Source of the DNA: Xenorhabdus griffiniae
GTDB taxonomy: Bacteria; Pseudomonadota; Gammaproteobacteria; Enterobacterales; Enterobacteriaceae
DNA length: 64,000 nt
Assembly: GCF_037265215.1 (NCBI RefSeq)
Contig: NZ_CP147737.1
Coordinates: forward strand, 4,310,001 to 4,374,000
Direction: 5' to 3'
The translations under genes and the position numbers were made by a program. Below, in pieces: positions 9,364 through 17,843 of this stretch (positions are counted from its first letter, which is position 1; the number at the start of each line of letters is the position of its first letter). Below the pieces are notes generated by a model. It had not been told where the DNA came from and ran no database searches. It saw nothing but the letters and a program-made list of their open reading frames with translations.

Positions 9364-9847
9364 TTATGCTATCATCTATCCCTTGGAATAATGCAGATAG
9401 AACCGCCACGGGAAAAGACTGTGTTAGCTAGCAGGAGACATCATTTCTCCGCTAAAGCTCAAAGCCAGTGGCGCCGGTTGAAATTACGAAGCGCGCATCA
9501 TAAACGCAGTAAGCCCAAATTGAAAGCCGAAACAATGACAATATGTCATTTTTTATTACTATTTTATGAATGTTAACAACGTGCTCTATTTTGCTCCGAA
9601 TTTTACCGGATGGAAATAGTTTCATATCGGATATTTTTGGAATAAAAAAATGCTATTGTTTTTCAATGCATTTAGGCAGGTATCCAACCGATTCGGGATC
9701 AGGCTGCGGCCAGCTTTAAACTTCCCCCTTCCAGCGCGTGTTACTTTTGGGAAAAATTTTTTTATCTCTCTATGCCATATTCTTCTTCAATAGTGTGATA
9801 TTTTCCCTAAAAAAATATCTTGATAACTCATTTATAGGACTACAAAA
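9364..9847. other. Divergent intergenic region between potA and the PLP-enzyme gene
   Basis: About 480 bases carrying promoters for the pot operon (leftward) and the PLP-enzyme/antiporter operon (rightward). It is AT-rich near both genes. I see no MetJ-type tandem box, riboswitch or repeat element. TAGGA sits about 9 bases before the rightward ATG as a ribosome-binding site. Confidence 0.5.
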
Positions 9848-10993
9848 ATGATAAAAAATATAGCCACAGCATTAATCCACGGTGGAAAACAGCAAGACAA
9901 AGAAAACCATGCCATTTTCCCCCCTATCACAACAGCCAGTACTTTTGTACAGAAAGATTTATCTGAACATGGTGAATACTGCTATTCCCGTTGCAGTAAC
10001 CCCACACGCTATGCCTATGAAACATTATTAGCCGAAATAGAAGGGGGTATTTATGCAACGGCAACCGCCTCTGGTGTAGCTGCCGCGGCTTTAGTCTTAA
10101 ACTTGTTACCTAAAGAATCCCATATTATCGCAATGAAGGGAGTTTATGGTGGCACATTTCGTTTATTTGAACGGGTAGCGATTGAAAATAATGGCCACCA
10201 ATTTGACTATGTTGACTTAAATAACCTTACTGATATTAAGGATAAAGTAAGAGAGAATACTCGATTAATTTGGATAGAAAGCCCAACCAATCCATTATTA
10301 GAATTAGTTGATATCAAACGTATTTGTGCATTCGCAAAAAATCACAATATCTTAACTTGTGTTGATAATACATTTGCAACCGCATGGAACCAAAAACCCC
10401 TCGAATTAGGGGCAGATGTTGTGATGCTATCTACCAGTAAATATATTGGTGGCCATTCGGATCTTATTGGCGGAGCCGTTATTACACATCGGGATGATTT
10501 AGCCAATAAGCTGGATTTTTTAAAAACGACCACTGGTGCCATTGCCTCTCCCTTTGATGCCTATTTAGCATTACGTGGATTAAAAACATTAGCGTTACGC
10601 ATGTCAGCGCAATGTGCTAATGCTCTTGAAATTGCCAATTTTCTGCAATCCCACCCCAAAATTGAACAGGTCTATTATCCTGCTTTACCCACTCACCCGC
10701 ACTATTCCATTTGCCAGCAGCAAATGCGCGCAGGTGGTGCAGTCGTTACGATCAGATTAAAAGGTGAACTGGAAGATACAAAGAGGTTTGTAAGTAAGCT
10801 ACGCTATTTTGTTTTGGCAGAATCTCTCGGTGGCGTGGAGAGCATGGTTAACCATTCTGCCACAATGTCACATGGCTCAATGACAAAGGAAGAACGTGAA
10901 GAGATTGGTATTTATGATACTGTGTTACGCTTATCAGTAGGGATTGAAGATATTCGCGATTTATTAGCTGACCTTGAACAAGCATTAGAATAA
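9848..10993 (+). CDS. Transsulfuration-type PLP enzyme (cystathionine gamma-synthase/lyase family)
   Basis: A 381-residue Cys/Met-metabolism PLP enzyme. The PLP lysine is K198 in STSKYIGGHSD, the cofactor phosphate is bound around YSRCSNPTR, and the GVYGGTFRLF block follows. In methionine gamma-lyases the position after YG is usually a catalytic cysteine; here it is Gly, which favours a cystathionine lyase/synthase activity over methionine gamma-lyase. The next gene, 45 bases downstream, is an NhaC-family antiporter, so the pair probably handles a sulfur amino acid together with ion-coupled transport. The family is certain; the exact reaction is not decided by the sequence. Confidence 0.85.
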   Translation: MIKNIATALIHGGKQQDKENHAIFPPITTASTFVQKDLSEHGEYCYSRCSNPTRYAYETLLAEIEGGIYATATASGVAAAALVLNLLPKESHIIAMKGVYGGTFRLFERVAIENNGHQFDYVDLNNLTDIKDKVRENTRLIWIESPTNPLLELVDIKRICAFAKNHNILTCVDNTFATAWNQKPLELGADVVMLSTSKYIGGHSDLIGGAVITHRDDLANKLDFLKTTTGAIASPFDAYLALRGLKTLALRMSAQCANALEIANFLQSHPKIEQVYYPALPTHPHYSICQQQMRAGGAVVTIRLKGELEDTKRFVSKLRYFVLAESLGGVESMVNHSATMSHGSMTKEEREEIGIYDTVLRLSVGIEDIRDLLADLEQALE

Positions 10994-11038
10994 ATTTACT
11001 TAATATAGAAAATAACAATAAAATAAGGTAAGTAAAAA

Positions 11039-12463
11039 ATGAATGATTACGGTATTTGGACCATTATTACCCCTGTTGTCACAATTATTTTAGCTATATT
11101 CACACGCCAGGTTATTTTATCACTACTACTCGGCATATTAGTGGGTTTTACTGTCATTAATAACCATAATGTTATTTTAGGTATACAAGGAACTATTGAA
11201 GGTATTATTGATACTTTTTCCTCTTCCGGTAATACAAAAACCATCATTTTTATGTTGATGATTGGTGGCATAATGCGGCTTGTGGTTGTTACAGGAGGCG
11301 TGCGATCGTTAGTTCGTTTACTCACGGAAAAAACACAGCTAATTGAAAATAAAAAAGCAGTGCAATTTTTGGCAATGATCATTACATCATTAATTTTTAT
11401 TGAAAGCTCTATTAACCAATTAATTGCGGGAGCATCAACCAAGAAATTAGCCAGAAATTACGCTATCCCACCAGAAAAAATGGCTTACATTATCCAAACA
11501 TCCTGTGTTTCTGTTTGTTCTTCCGCCATGATCAATGGTTGGGGCGCTGCAATGATGGGGGTCATAGGTGTGCAGATTTCCAGAGGATTAATCAGCGGTG
11601 AACCATTCGATATCCTGGCTGGCTCTATGGTTTATAATATTATGGCTTGGTTATCTCTGGCTTCTGTCTTATTTTATATTTTTTCTAATGTTTCTTGGGG
11701 GCCAATGAAAACTGCGGAAATGTGCGCCTTACATGAACATGTAAATAGTGATATTGAAAACAAGCACAGTGAAGATAATGATGATATTATTGAACATCCC
11801 AACTGCCATACTTCATTAAACTTTTTTATTCCTATCTTATCAACGGTATTCATGCTCCCTATTGCTCTCTATATCACAGGTGATGGTGATTTTAGTAAGG
11901 GCAGCGGTTCAACCTCTATCTATTGGAGTGTTATCTTTGGAACCACAATCTCTTTTTTCTGGTTCTTATTACGCCGAGTTTTAACCATCGAAGCCTTTTT
12001 TAAAGAGCTTTATATTGGTTATGCCAGCATGATAAAAATAAGCTCTGTCATGGTATTGGCCTTCTTAATGGGTAACGTTTCCGCTGAGTTAAATACCGGT
12101 GCTTATATTGCACAAATGACTTCTGGTATTATTCCGGCGGGTTTTTCCATCGGTTTTATTTTCCTGATGAGTTCTATCATGTCATTAGCAACAGGCACCT
12201 CATGGGGGACATTTGCAATTATGATCCCCATTGGGGTACAGCTAGGTATTTCAGTGGGTATGCCTCCTGAATATATGATCGGTGCCGCAATTGCGGGTTC
12301 CATTTTTGGTGATATGACGTCGCCAATTTCCAGCGATGCTATCGTCGCATCAATGGCAACAGATTGTGATCATATTGAACATATTCGGACTCAAATGCCA
12401 TATGCGTTGGTTACTGCAAGTTTCGCTCTCGTTATCTATTTCTATTTAGGTTTCACTTATTAA
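11039..12463 (+). CDS. NhaC-family Na+/H+ antiporter-like transporter
   Basis: A 474-residue inner-membrane protein with about 11-12 hydrophobic segments. Typical NhaC-family blocks are FIESSINQLIAGASTKKLAR, LATGTSWGTFAIMIPIG and GDMTSPISSDAIVAS, followed by CDHIEHIRTQMPYAL. Members exchange Na+ and H+, or sometimes amine or amino-acid substrates. A hydrophilic, acidic loop lies around residues 235-260. It is cotranscribed with the upstream PLP enzyme, so a substrate tied to that enzyme (amino acid or amine product) is as plausible as simple Na+/H+ exchange. Confidence 0.85.
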   Translation: MNDYGIWTIITPVVTIILAIFTRQVILSLLLGILVGFTVINNHNVILGIQGTIEGIIDTFSSSGNTKTIIFMLMIGGIMRLVVVTGGVRSLVRLLTEKTQLIENKKAVQFLAMIITSLIFIESSINQLIAGASTKKLARNYAIPPEKMAYIIQTSCVSVCSSAMINGWGAAMMGVIGVQISRGLISGEPFDILAGSMVYNIMAWLSLASVLFYIFSNVSWGPMKTAEMCALHEHVNSDIENKHSEDNDDIIEHPNCHTSLNFFIPILSTVFMLPIALYITGDGDFSKGSGSTSIYWSVIFGTTISFFWFLLRRVLTIEAFFKELYIGYASMIKISSVMVLAFLMGNVSAELNTGAYIAQMTSGIIPAGFSIGFIFLMSSIMSLATGTSWGTFAIMIPIGVQLGISVGMPPEYMIGAAIAGSIFGDMTSPISSDAIVASMATDCDHIEHIRTQMPYALVTASFALVIYFYLGFTY

Positions 12464-12516
12464 CGGCAACCCACTAAGAATAATCGGTCTTTAAAATAAA
12501 ATTTAGGGGGATGATT

Positions 12517-12555
12517 ATGAAAAAAGTAGCAAAAATAGGCGTAACCAAGACATAA
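12517..12555 (+). other. Twelve-codon open frame with a strong SD (possible gene stub)
   Basis: ATG at 12517 preceded by AGGGGG gives MKKVAKIGVTKT and then TAA. It lies 53 bases after the antiporter stop in the same direction. The basic N-terminus looks like the start of a real protein. Either a short peptide is made, or this is the remaining 5' end of a lost third gene of the operon. Nothing downstream continues it in any frame. Confidence 0.3.
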
Positions 12556-12581
12556 ATAGACAATGTACAGATATCGCAAAA

Positions 12582-13205
12582 TCATCGTCGACTACTCATT
12601 ACGAGTTTAAACGCAAACAGCAAAAATAATCCGCCTGTCGCGCGATTCATCCACTTGATGACATTTTCACGGCGTAATAGATGGGAAAGCGGACGTGTGG
12701 CATAAATCAGTAACAATGACCACAATGTGCCAAGTAAGACATGGATCGTCACCAAACTAAATGTCCATAAAGTGGGTGAATGCCCTTGAGGAATAAACTG
12801 CGGCAGGAATGAAACATAAAACACGCCCATTTTGGGATTCAGTACATTTCCAAACATTCCTTTGATAAACCAATTCTGCCCCTTAACGGAAGAAGATACC
12901 TCTCCGCCAAGATCTTTGTTGGGGTGCCAGATCATTTGAATTCCCAACCAGCATAAATATAATGCGCCACACCATTTTAATATGTTGAACGCCAGCTCTG
13001 ATACCGCAATCAATGTGCCAAGGCCAAATGCCACCATTGCCCCCCAAATAAAACAACCCGTATTAATACCAAGAGCGGCCTGAAAAGCTTTTTTACCCCC
13101 TTCCACTGTTGCAGTTCGCAGAACTAGCGCAGTATCCAGGCCAGGGGTCAAAGTGAGCAAAGTCGCCGCCACTGTAAAGGCAAGCAAGGAATCCATAACT
13201 GTCAT
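12582..13205 (-). CDS. LysE/RhtB-family amino-acid exporter
   Basis: A 207-residue membrane protein from the ATG at 13205, chosen because GGAGA lies 6 bases upstream; the frame extends 10 codons further without a good SD. LTLTPGLDTALVLRTA near the N-terminus is the signature of the LysE/RhtB translocator family, and about six hydrophobic segments are present. Members export amino acids such as lysine, threonine or homoserine. The gene sits between the antiporter operon (convergent) and kptA, whose stop is 36 bases upstream in the same direction. Substrate is not predictable. Confidence 0.85.
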   Translation of the reverse strand: MTVMDSLLAFTVAATLLTLTPGLDTALVLRTATVEGGKKAFQAALGINTGCFIWGAMVAFGLGTLIAVSELAFNILKWCGALYLCWLGIQMIWHPNKDLGGEVSSSVKGQNWFIKGMFGNVLNPKMGVFYVSFLPQFIPQGHSPTLWTFSLVTIHVLLGTLWSLLLIYATRPLSHLLRRENVIKWMNRATGGLFLLFAFKLVMSSRR

Positions 13206-13240
13206 GTTTATCTCCGAATACAAAAACAGGGGCAAAAATG

Positions 13241-13786
13241 CTAAATGACACTGATATATTTAACAGGCACCGTTTTTGTCAACCAAACACCATTATCTGC
13301 CTGATAAAATTTAAAGCCTTGCTCATACATCAACTGAGTATCAATCTTCAAGATAATCACCTTACCGTGTCGTTGCCCCACTTTGATCGCCGTGGATTTT
13401 TCCGCCGATAAATGTACGTAATGACGTGTTCCCGCCACTAAGCCTTGCTTAAAAATCGAATCCAAAAAACGGGTGGCCGTTCCATGATATAAAATCTCAG
13501 GGGGCGTTTTTTCCTGATAGCGAATATCCACCTTCTGCGTTGAGTGCCCTTGTACTGCCCTGATACGTTTCTGATCCACAGAAATGGCAAACCGTTTTTT
13601 ATCATTGGTATCGACAATTTTTTCTATGATTGCATAGTTCAATCGCTTACCGTGATTGGCGGCACATTTGATCAATGTGCCGATATCGGCCCATCCTTCG
13701 CTATCTAAAACGAGGCCAATGGACTCCGGTTGATGACGCAATACGTAACTTAAGAACTTACTGATTTTAGTATCAACTTGATCCAT
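13241..13786 (-). CDS. kptA: RNA 2'-phosphotransferase
   Basis: A 181-residue Tpt1/KptA protein. In yeast the family transfers the internal 2'-phosphate left by tRNA ligation to NAD+; bacterial homologues retain the activity but their natural substrate is unclear. The N-terminal winged-helix block [17 protein letters not shown] and the C-terminal ADP-ribosyltransferase-like blocks [13 protein letters not shown] and [17 protein letters not shown] are typical, with length as expected. It is followed by the LysE gene and lies near vapBC, rtcB, rtcR and rbn, all RNA-cutting or RNA-repair genes. Confidence 0.92.
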   Translation of the reverse strand: MDQVDTKISKFLSYVLRHQPESIGLVLDSEGWADIGTLIKCAANHGKRLNYAIIEKIVDTNDKKRFAISVDQKRIRAVQGHSTQKVDIRYQEKTPPEILYHGTATRFLDSIFKQGLVAGTRHYVHLSAEKSTAIKVGQRHGKVIILKIDTQLMYEQGFKFYQADNGVWLTKTVPVKYISVI

Positions 13787-13845
13787 ATTTTCACCTGTTA
13801 GTCTGAATTCTTTGCCCGTTTAACTCGCAACAGATCGTTAAGTTC

Positions 13846-13951
13846 TATACCAATCTCACTTCAAGATGCATGAGATTTCTCCCCGCAAAGCGGGGAGAAG
13901 TCAGGTTTCATATCGTGTTGTAAATTGCAACTTGAAGTTTAATGCGTATAT
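13846..13951 (-). repeat. ~105-bp palindromic intergenic element (family A)
   Basis: Minus-oriented copy between the divergent kptA and vapBC. The central hairpin TCTCCCCGCaaaGCGGGGAGA is intact. It ends about 40 bases before the vapBC promoter. Confidence 0.85.
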
Positions 13952-13988
13952 GTTAATTAATTGGTTAATATTAAATCTTACCTGTACT

Positions 13989-14028
13989 TTGACATAGACT
14001 TAAAGATGGCATATGCTTTGGCATATGC
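13989..14028 (+). promoter_or_regulatory. vapBC promoter with paired palindromic operator
   Basis: TTGACA (13989-13994), a 17-base spacer and TATGCT (14012-14017) form a good sigma-70 promoter. Two identical palindromes GCATATGC at 14009-14016 and 14021-14028 cover and follow the -10. This is the arrangement expected for autorepression by a VapBC complex, although binding is inferred. Confidence 0.65.
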
Positions 14029-14047
14029 ATACTATTTTTAGAGGTGA

Positions 14048-14314
14048 ATGATGGAAAGAATCGTAAAAATTTTCAAAAATGGGCGTAATCAAGCTATTCG
14101 GTTACCTGTCATGTTTGAATTTGATACTGATAGAGTTTACATCCGCCAAGATAAAAATGGGGATCTTATTTTGTCAAAAAACAAATCTAAACATGATGAT
14201 TGGGATTTATTTCTCAATATGTTAACTAATCTTTCTGTTCCAGATGATTTTTTAGATACCAGTGATCGTAATCAGGACATAACGAAACGCGATCCATTTG
14301 AAGGAACTCTTTAA
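14048..14314 (+). CDS. vapB: VapB-type antitoxin (AbrB/SpoVT fold)
   Basis: An 88-residue protein with an N-terminal swapped-hairpin DNA-binding domain (KIFKNGRNQAIRLPVMFEF, then VYIRQDKNGDLILS) and an acidic C-terminal tail that would wrap the toxin. GAGGTGA lies 6 bases before the ATG. Its TAA overlaps the vapC ATG by one base. It neutralises the PIN-domain toxin and, with it, probably represses the promoter upstream. Confidence 0.88.
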   Translation: MMERIVKIFKNGRNQAIRLPVMFEFDTDRVYIRQDKNGDLILSKNKSKHDDWDLFLNMLTNLSVPDDFLDTSDRNQDITKRDPFEGTL

Positions 14315-14706
14315 TGTACATGCTGGATACAAACACGGTCAGTTATATTTTTCGGAAAAATCAATTAATAATCAACAAATTGCGCACAATACCACCATCA
14401 AGAATATGCATATCCAGTATTACTGAAGCTGAATTACGCTATGGGATTACCAAACGGCAAAACAAGGAACTACAAAATATCGTCAACATGTTTATTGAGT
14501 CGGTCACTGTTTACGATTGGGACAGTGCCGCTGCAAAAACTTATGGCGAACTCCGTGCCAGTATGGAACAAATTGGTCGTGTTATGGGCACAATGGATCA
14601 ATTGATTGCTGCTCATGCCCTCAGTAAAAAACTGACGATGGTTACCAGTGATGCTGCATTTGGGATGGTTCATGGTTTAAGTGTCGAAGACTGGAGCAAA
14701 TATTGA
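14314..14706 (+). CDS. vapC: VapC-type PIN-domain toxin ribonuclease
   Basis: A 130-residue PIN-domain protein. The acidic metal-binding residues are in place: D5 in MLDTNTVSY, E40 in TEAELRYG, D95 in MDQLIAAHA and D113 in TSDAAF. Enteric VapC toxins cut initiator tRNA in the anticodon loop, and this protein is of that length and pattern, so tRNA cleavage is a reasonable guess. The ends made by PIN enzymes are 3'-OH and 5'-phosphate, which are not RtcB substrates; this matters when judging a link with the nearby rtcB. Confidence 0.88.
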   Translation: MYMLDTNTVSYIFRKNQLIINKLRTIPPSRICISSITEAELRYGITKRQNKELQNIVNMFIESVTVYDWDSAAAKTYGELRASMEQIGRVMGTMDQLIAAHALSKKLTMVTSDAAFGMVHGLSVEDWSKY

Positions 14707-14709
14707 CAG

Positions 14710-14727
14710 GTGGGACCACGGTCCCAC
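14710..14727. terminator. Hairpin between convergent vapC and rtcB
   Basis: Perfect stem GTGGGACC/GGTCCCAC with a two-base AC gap, just past the vapC stop. There is no clear T tract on either strand, so termination strength is uncertain. It lies 48 bases from the rtcB stop. Confidence 0.45.
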
Positions 14728-14774
14728 TTAACCCACAACCTCTCCTCCCCTAACGGATAACACTTCTTTGCTCC

Positions 14775-15995
14775 CTATCCTTTTACACACACTACCTGAC
14801 GTAAGGTATGCACGATTTCCACCAGCGATGATTGTGCTTCCATCACAGCATCAATATCTTTGTACGCCATCGGAATTTCATCGATCACATCGCTGTCTTT
14901 ACGACATTCTACATGGGCCGTCGCACGTATTTGGTCACTTACAGTGAAGCGTTTTTTCGCCTCGTTACGGCTCATTACCCGCCCTGCACCGTGGCTACAC
15001 GAACAAAAACTTTCTTCGTTCCCAAAGCCGCGGACGATATAACTTTTCGCACCCATCGATCCCGGAATAATCCCCATCTGGCCTTTACGTGTTACCAAAA
15101 CTTCTTCACCGTAATGCTGTTCACGCTGGACATAGTTATGGTGGCAGTTCACGGCTTCCTGTTGTGTTGTAAAGGGCTTGGGGATCTCACGTGACAACGC
15201 TTCAAGCACGCGGTGCATCATCACTTCTCGGTTCTGGCGGGCGTAATCCTGTGCCCAACCTACCGCTTCCATATAATCGTCAAAATAACGACTTCCTTCT
15301 TCGAAATACGCCAAGTCACGATCAGGCAGGTTAGCGATATGTTGTTGCATATCCTTTTGCGCCAATGTGATAAATAAATTCCCGATAGCATTACCTACAC
15401 CACGAGAACCGCTATGTAACATCACCCAAACGCGATCTACTTCATCAAGACATAACTCGATAAAATGGTTTCCCGTCCCCAACGTTCCCAAATGCTGATG
15501 GTTATTGGTGTTCAATAGTTTTGGGTATTTATCGGTAATACGCTTAAACCCATCCGCCAAAGTCGCCCAATGTTGATCCACAATCTCCGGTGCATTATGC
15601 CAAGCACCTTTATCGCGGCCGCCACGGTGTGTGGTTCGTCCATGCGGTACGGCTGCTTCAATGGCATGGCGAATATTTAACAGACTATCCGGTAAATCAG
15701 ATGCCACCAGCGAAGTACGCACCGCAATCATTCCACAACCGATATCCACCCCAACCGCCGCCGGAATAATGGCGCCTTGTGTCGGGATAACGCTACCGAT
15801 GGTAGAACCTTTACCGACATGGACATCCGGCATTACTGCCAGATGTTTGAAAATAAAAGGTATCTTGGCTGTATTTTGCAATTGGCTAATGGCTTTGGGA
15901 TCAACGGGTACGCCATTTGTCCACATTTTTACTGGCGCACCATTCTCTTGCGTCAATAAGTTATAAGCGTTGGTTTTCATTCCCGAGGTTATCAT
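14775..15995 (-). CDS. rtcB: RNA-splicing ligase RtcB
   Basis: A 406-residue RtcB (E. coli 408). It seals RNA 2',3'-cyclic phosphate or 3'-phosphate ends to 5'-OH ends using Mn2+ and GTP. Visible family blocks are VDIGCGM (metal-binding cysteine), HSGSRGVGN, and CSCSHGAGRVMSR containing the guanylylated histidine. AGGAG precedes the ATG. The gene diverges from rtcR, its activator, and has a sigma-54 promoter 75 bases upstream. rtcA, the usual partner in E. coli, is absent here: the gene is alone in its transcription unit. Confidence 0.95.
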   Translation of the reverse strand: MITSGMKTNAYNLLTQENGAPVKMWTNGVPVDPKAISQLQNTAKIPFIFKHLAVMPDVHVGKGSTIGSVIPTQGAIIPAAVGVDIGCGMIAVRTSLVASDLPDSLLNIRHAIEAAVPHGRTTHRGGRDKGAWHNAPEIVDQHWATLADGFKRITDKYPKLLNTNNHQHLGTLGTGNHFIELCLDEVDRVWVMLHSGSRGVGNAIGNLFITLAQKDMQQHIANLPDRDLAYFEEGSRYFDDYMEAVGWAQDYARQNREVMMHRVLEALSREIPKPFTTQQEAVNCHHNYVQREQHYGEEVLVTRKGQMGIIPGSMGAKSYIVRGFGNEESFCSCSHGAGRVMSRNEAKKRFTVSDQIRATAHVECRKDSDVIDEIPMAYKDIDAVMEAQSSLVEIVHTLRQVVCVKG

Positions 15996-16070
15996 TGTTG
16001 TGCTCCTTTAATTTTTACTAATCCGTCGTTTAAGACACATACTATCTCAGTGTGCTGACCATCTGGTTAT

Positions 16071-16087
16071 TGCCAATTACGTGCCAA
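16071..16087 (-). promoter_or_regulatory. Sigma-54 promoter of rtcB
   Basis: On the minus strand TTGGCACGTAATTGGCA matches the sigma-54 consensus, with GG and GC spaced by exactly 10 bases. It points at rtcB, 76 bases from the start codon. The divergent gene encodes RtcR, a sigma-54 activator, which makes the call strong. Confidence 0.85.
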
Positions 16088-16238
16088 CTTTGAAAAAAAA
16101 ACAGAAATATTTTTTATCTATTTGAAAAATAATTGATTTTATTTTCATCTAATCTTATTGATTGTTTTTGCAGATTAAACTCCCTATCTTTCTATATCGT
16201 TGTTTATAAATTTAGATAAGAAGAATCTAGGGAAGACA

Positions 16239-17813
16239 ATGAAACGCAGAGTCGCTATTGGTATTTTAGGTACAAAGTTAGACAGGCGAGGTAAGAAGGC
16301 TAATCGCTGGACGAAATGGCGCCCGACCATTGGTATGTGCCAACAACCAGAGTTGCCGATTGATAAGCTGGAGTTACTCCACCAAACCAATGACTCAATT
16401 TTGGCAGAAAGAATTAAGGAGGATATCGCCCAAGTTTCACCTCAGACAAAAGTGGTACTGAACGAAATCCACATTGGTGATCCGTGGGATTTTGAAGAAG
16501 TGTATACCGCGTTACTGGATTTTGCTGTCCGTTATCCTTTCGATATTGAAAACGAAGAGTATTTAGTACATATCACAACCGGCACTCACGTTGCACAGAT
16601 CTGCTGGTTCCTGCTGACTGAAGCCCGTTATCTGCCCGCTCAACTGCTCCAAACCTCACCTAAAAATGGGAAAGATGAAAACCATCCCGAAGGCGTTTAT
16701 ACGATTATCGATTTAGATCTTAGTCGGTACACTGCCCTAACCAACCGTTTCCAACGTGAACAACAGGAGCAAGTCGCATTCTTGAAGTCAGGTATTGCTA
16801 CACTCAACGCCAATTTCAACCACCTGATCGACCAAGTGGAACGCGTCGCCCTGCGCTCCACTGCACCGATTTTGCTGACTGGGCCAACGGGTGCCGGTAA
16901 ATCCTTTCTCGCCCGCCGGATCTATCAGTTACGGCAAGCACGCCATTTAATCAAGGGGCGATTTGTGGAAGTAAATTGTGCCACCTTGCGCGGTGATAAT
17001 GCGATGTCTACGCTGTTTGGTCACATCAAGGGCGCATTTACAGGAGCGATTCAGCCACGCACCGGACTTCTTCGTGAAGCCAATGGCGGCATTCTGTTTC
17101 TTGACGAAGTGGCAGAATTGGGGTTGGATGAGCAAGCAATGCTGTTAAAAGCGATTGAAGAAAAGAGCTTTCTGCCTTATGGATCGGATAAGGAAATACA
17201 CAGCGATTTTCAATTAATTGCCGGTACACACCGTGATCTGCGAGATTGGGTGATTCAGGGAAAATTCCGCGAAGATCTCTATGCCCGTATCAATATGTGG
17301 ACTTATCAACTGCCCGGTCTGGCACAACGTCACGAAGATATCGAGCCAAATATCGATTATGAGCTTGCCCGTTATGCTCAAATGCAACAAACGCAAGTTC
17401 GCTTTGATAAAGAAGCACGGCAAATTTACCTGCATTTCGCCTGTTCCGAGCAAGCACCGTGGCGGGGAAATTTTCGCGAACTCAGCGCTTCTGTCGCACG
17501 AATGGCGACCTTCGCTGAAAATGGCCGTATCAACCAACAGTTGGTTGAAGAGGAAATTACGCGGCTCAAGCAAAACTGGCGTACTGAAGTGCAATCTTCT
17601 TTGCTGCCAAATAACCTGCCGGAAATTGACCTGTTTGACCGCCAACAGTTGGAAACGGTGATCAAAGTCTGCCATGAATCCAGCAGCTTATCGGAAGCAG
17701 GTCGCAAACTATTTGCCGTTTCTCGCCAACAGAAAAAACAGCCTAATGATGCCGACAGGTTACGCAAATACCTTGCCCGCTTCGGTCTTGATTGGGAAAG
17801 CATTCGACATTAA
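16239..17813 (+). CDS. rtcR: Sigma-54-dependent activator of the rtc genes
   Basis: A 524-residue protein from the ATG at 16239 (MKRRVAIGILG, GGGAAG just upstream); an in-frame ATG 13 codons earlier has no SD. Residues 1 to about 170 are the RtcR/CARF-type sensory domain. The AAA+ domain follows with GPTGAGKS near residue 213, GAFTGA near 264 (sigma-54 contact) and FLDEVAEL as Walker B. The C-terminus has a helix-turn-helix (LSEAGRKLFAVSRQ). It activates rtcB when RNA damage is sensed; CARF domains bind RNA-end or cyclic nucleotide signals. rbn follows after 30 bases in the same direction. Confidence 0.93.
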   Translation: MKRRVAIGILGTKLDRRGKKANRWTKWRPTIGMCQQPELPIDKLELLHQTNDSILAERIKEDIAQVSPQTKVVLNEIHIGDPWDFEEVYTALLDFAVRYPFDIENEEYLVHITTGTHVAQICWFLLTEARYLPAQLLQTSPKNGKDENHPEGVYTIIDLDLSRYTALTNRFQREQQEQVAFLKSGIATLNANFNHLIDQVERVALRSTAPILLTGPTGAGKSFLARRIYQLRQARHLIKGRFVEVNCATLRGDNAMSTLFGHIKGAFTGAIQPRTGLLREANGGILFLDEVAELGLDEQAMLLKAIEEKSFLPYGSDKEIHSDFQLIAGTHRDLRDWVIQGKFREDLYARINMWTYQLPGLAQRHEDIEPNIDYELARYAQMQQTQVRFDKEARQIYLHFACSEQAPWRGNFRELSASVARMATFAENGRINQQLVEEEITRLKQNWRTEVQSSLLPNNLPEIDLFDRQQLETVIKVCHESSSLSEAGRKLFAVSRQQKKQPNDADRLRKYLARFGLDWESIRH

Positions 17814-17843
17814 CAGGAAAGCAATAGATAGGAGAACAACAAC

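Noticed and set aside
14314..15995. Idea that VapC creates the RNA ends repaired by RtcB
   Set aside because: PIN-domain cleavage leaves 3'-OH and 5'-phosphate, whereas RtcB needs 2',3'-cyclic or 3'-phosphate with 5'-OH; neighbourhood alone does not prove the link.
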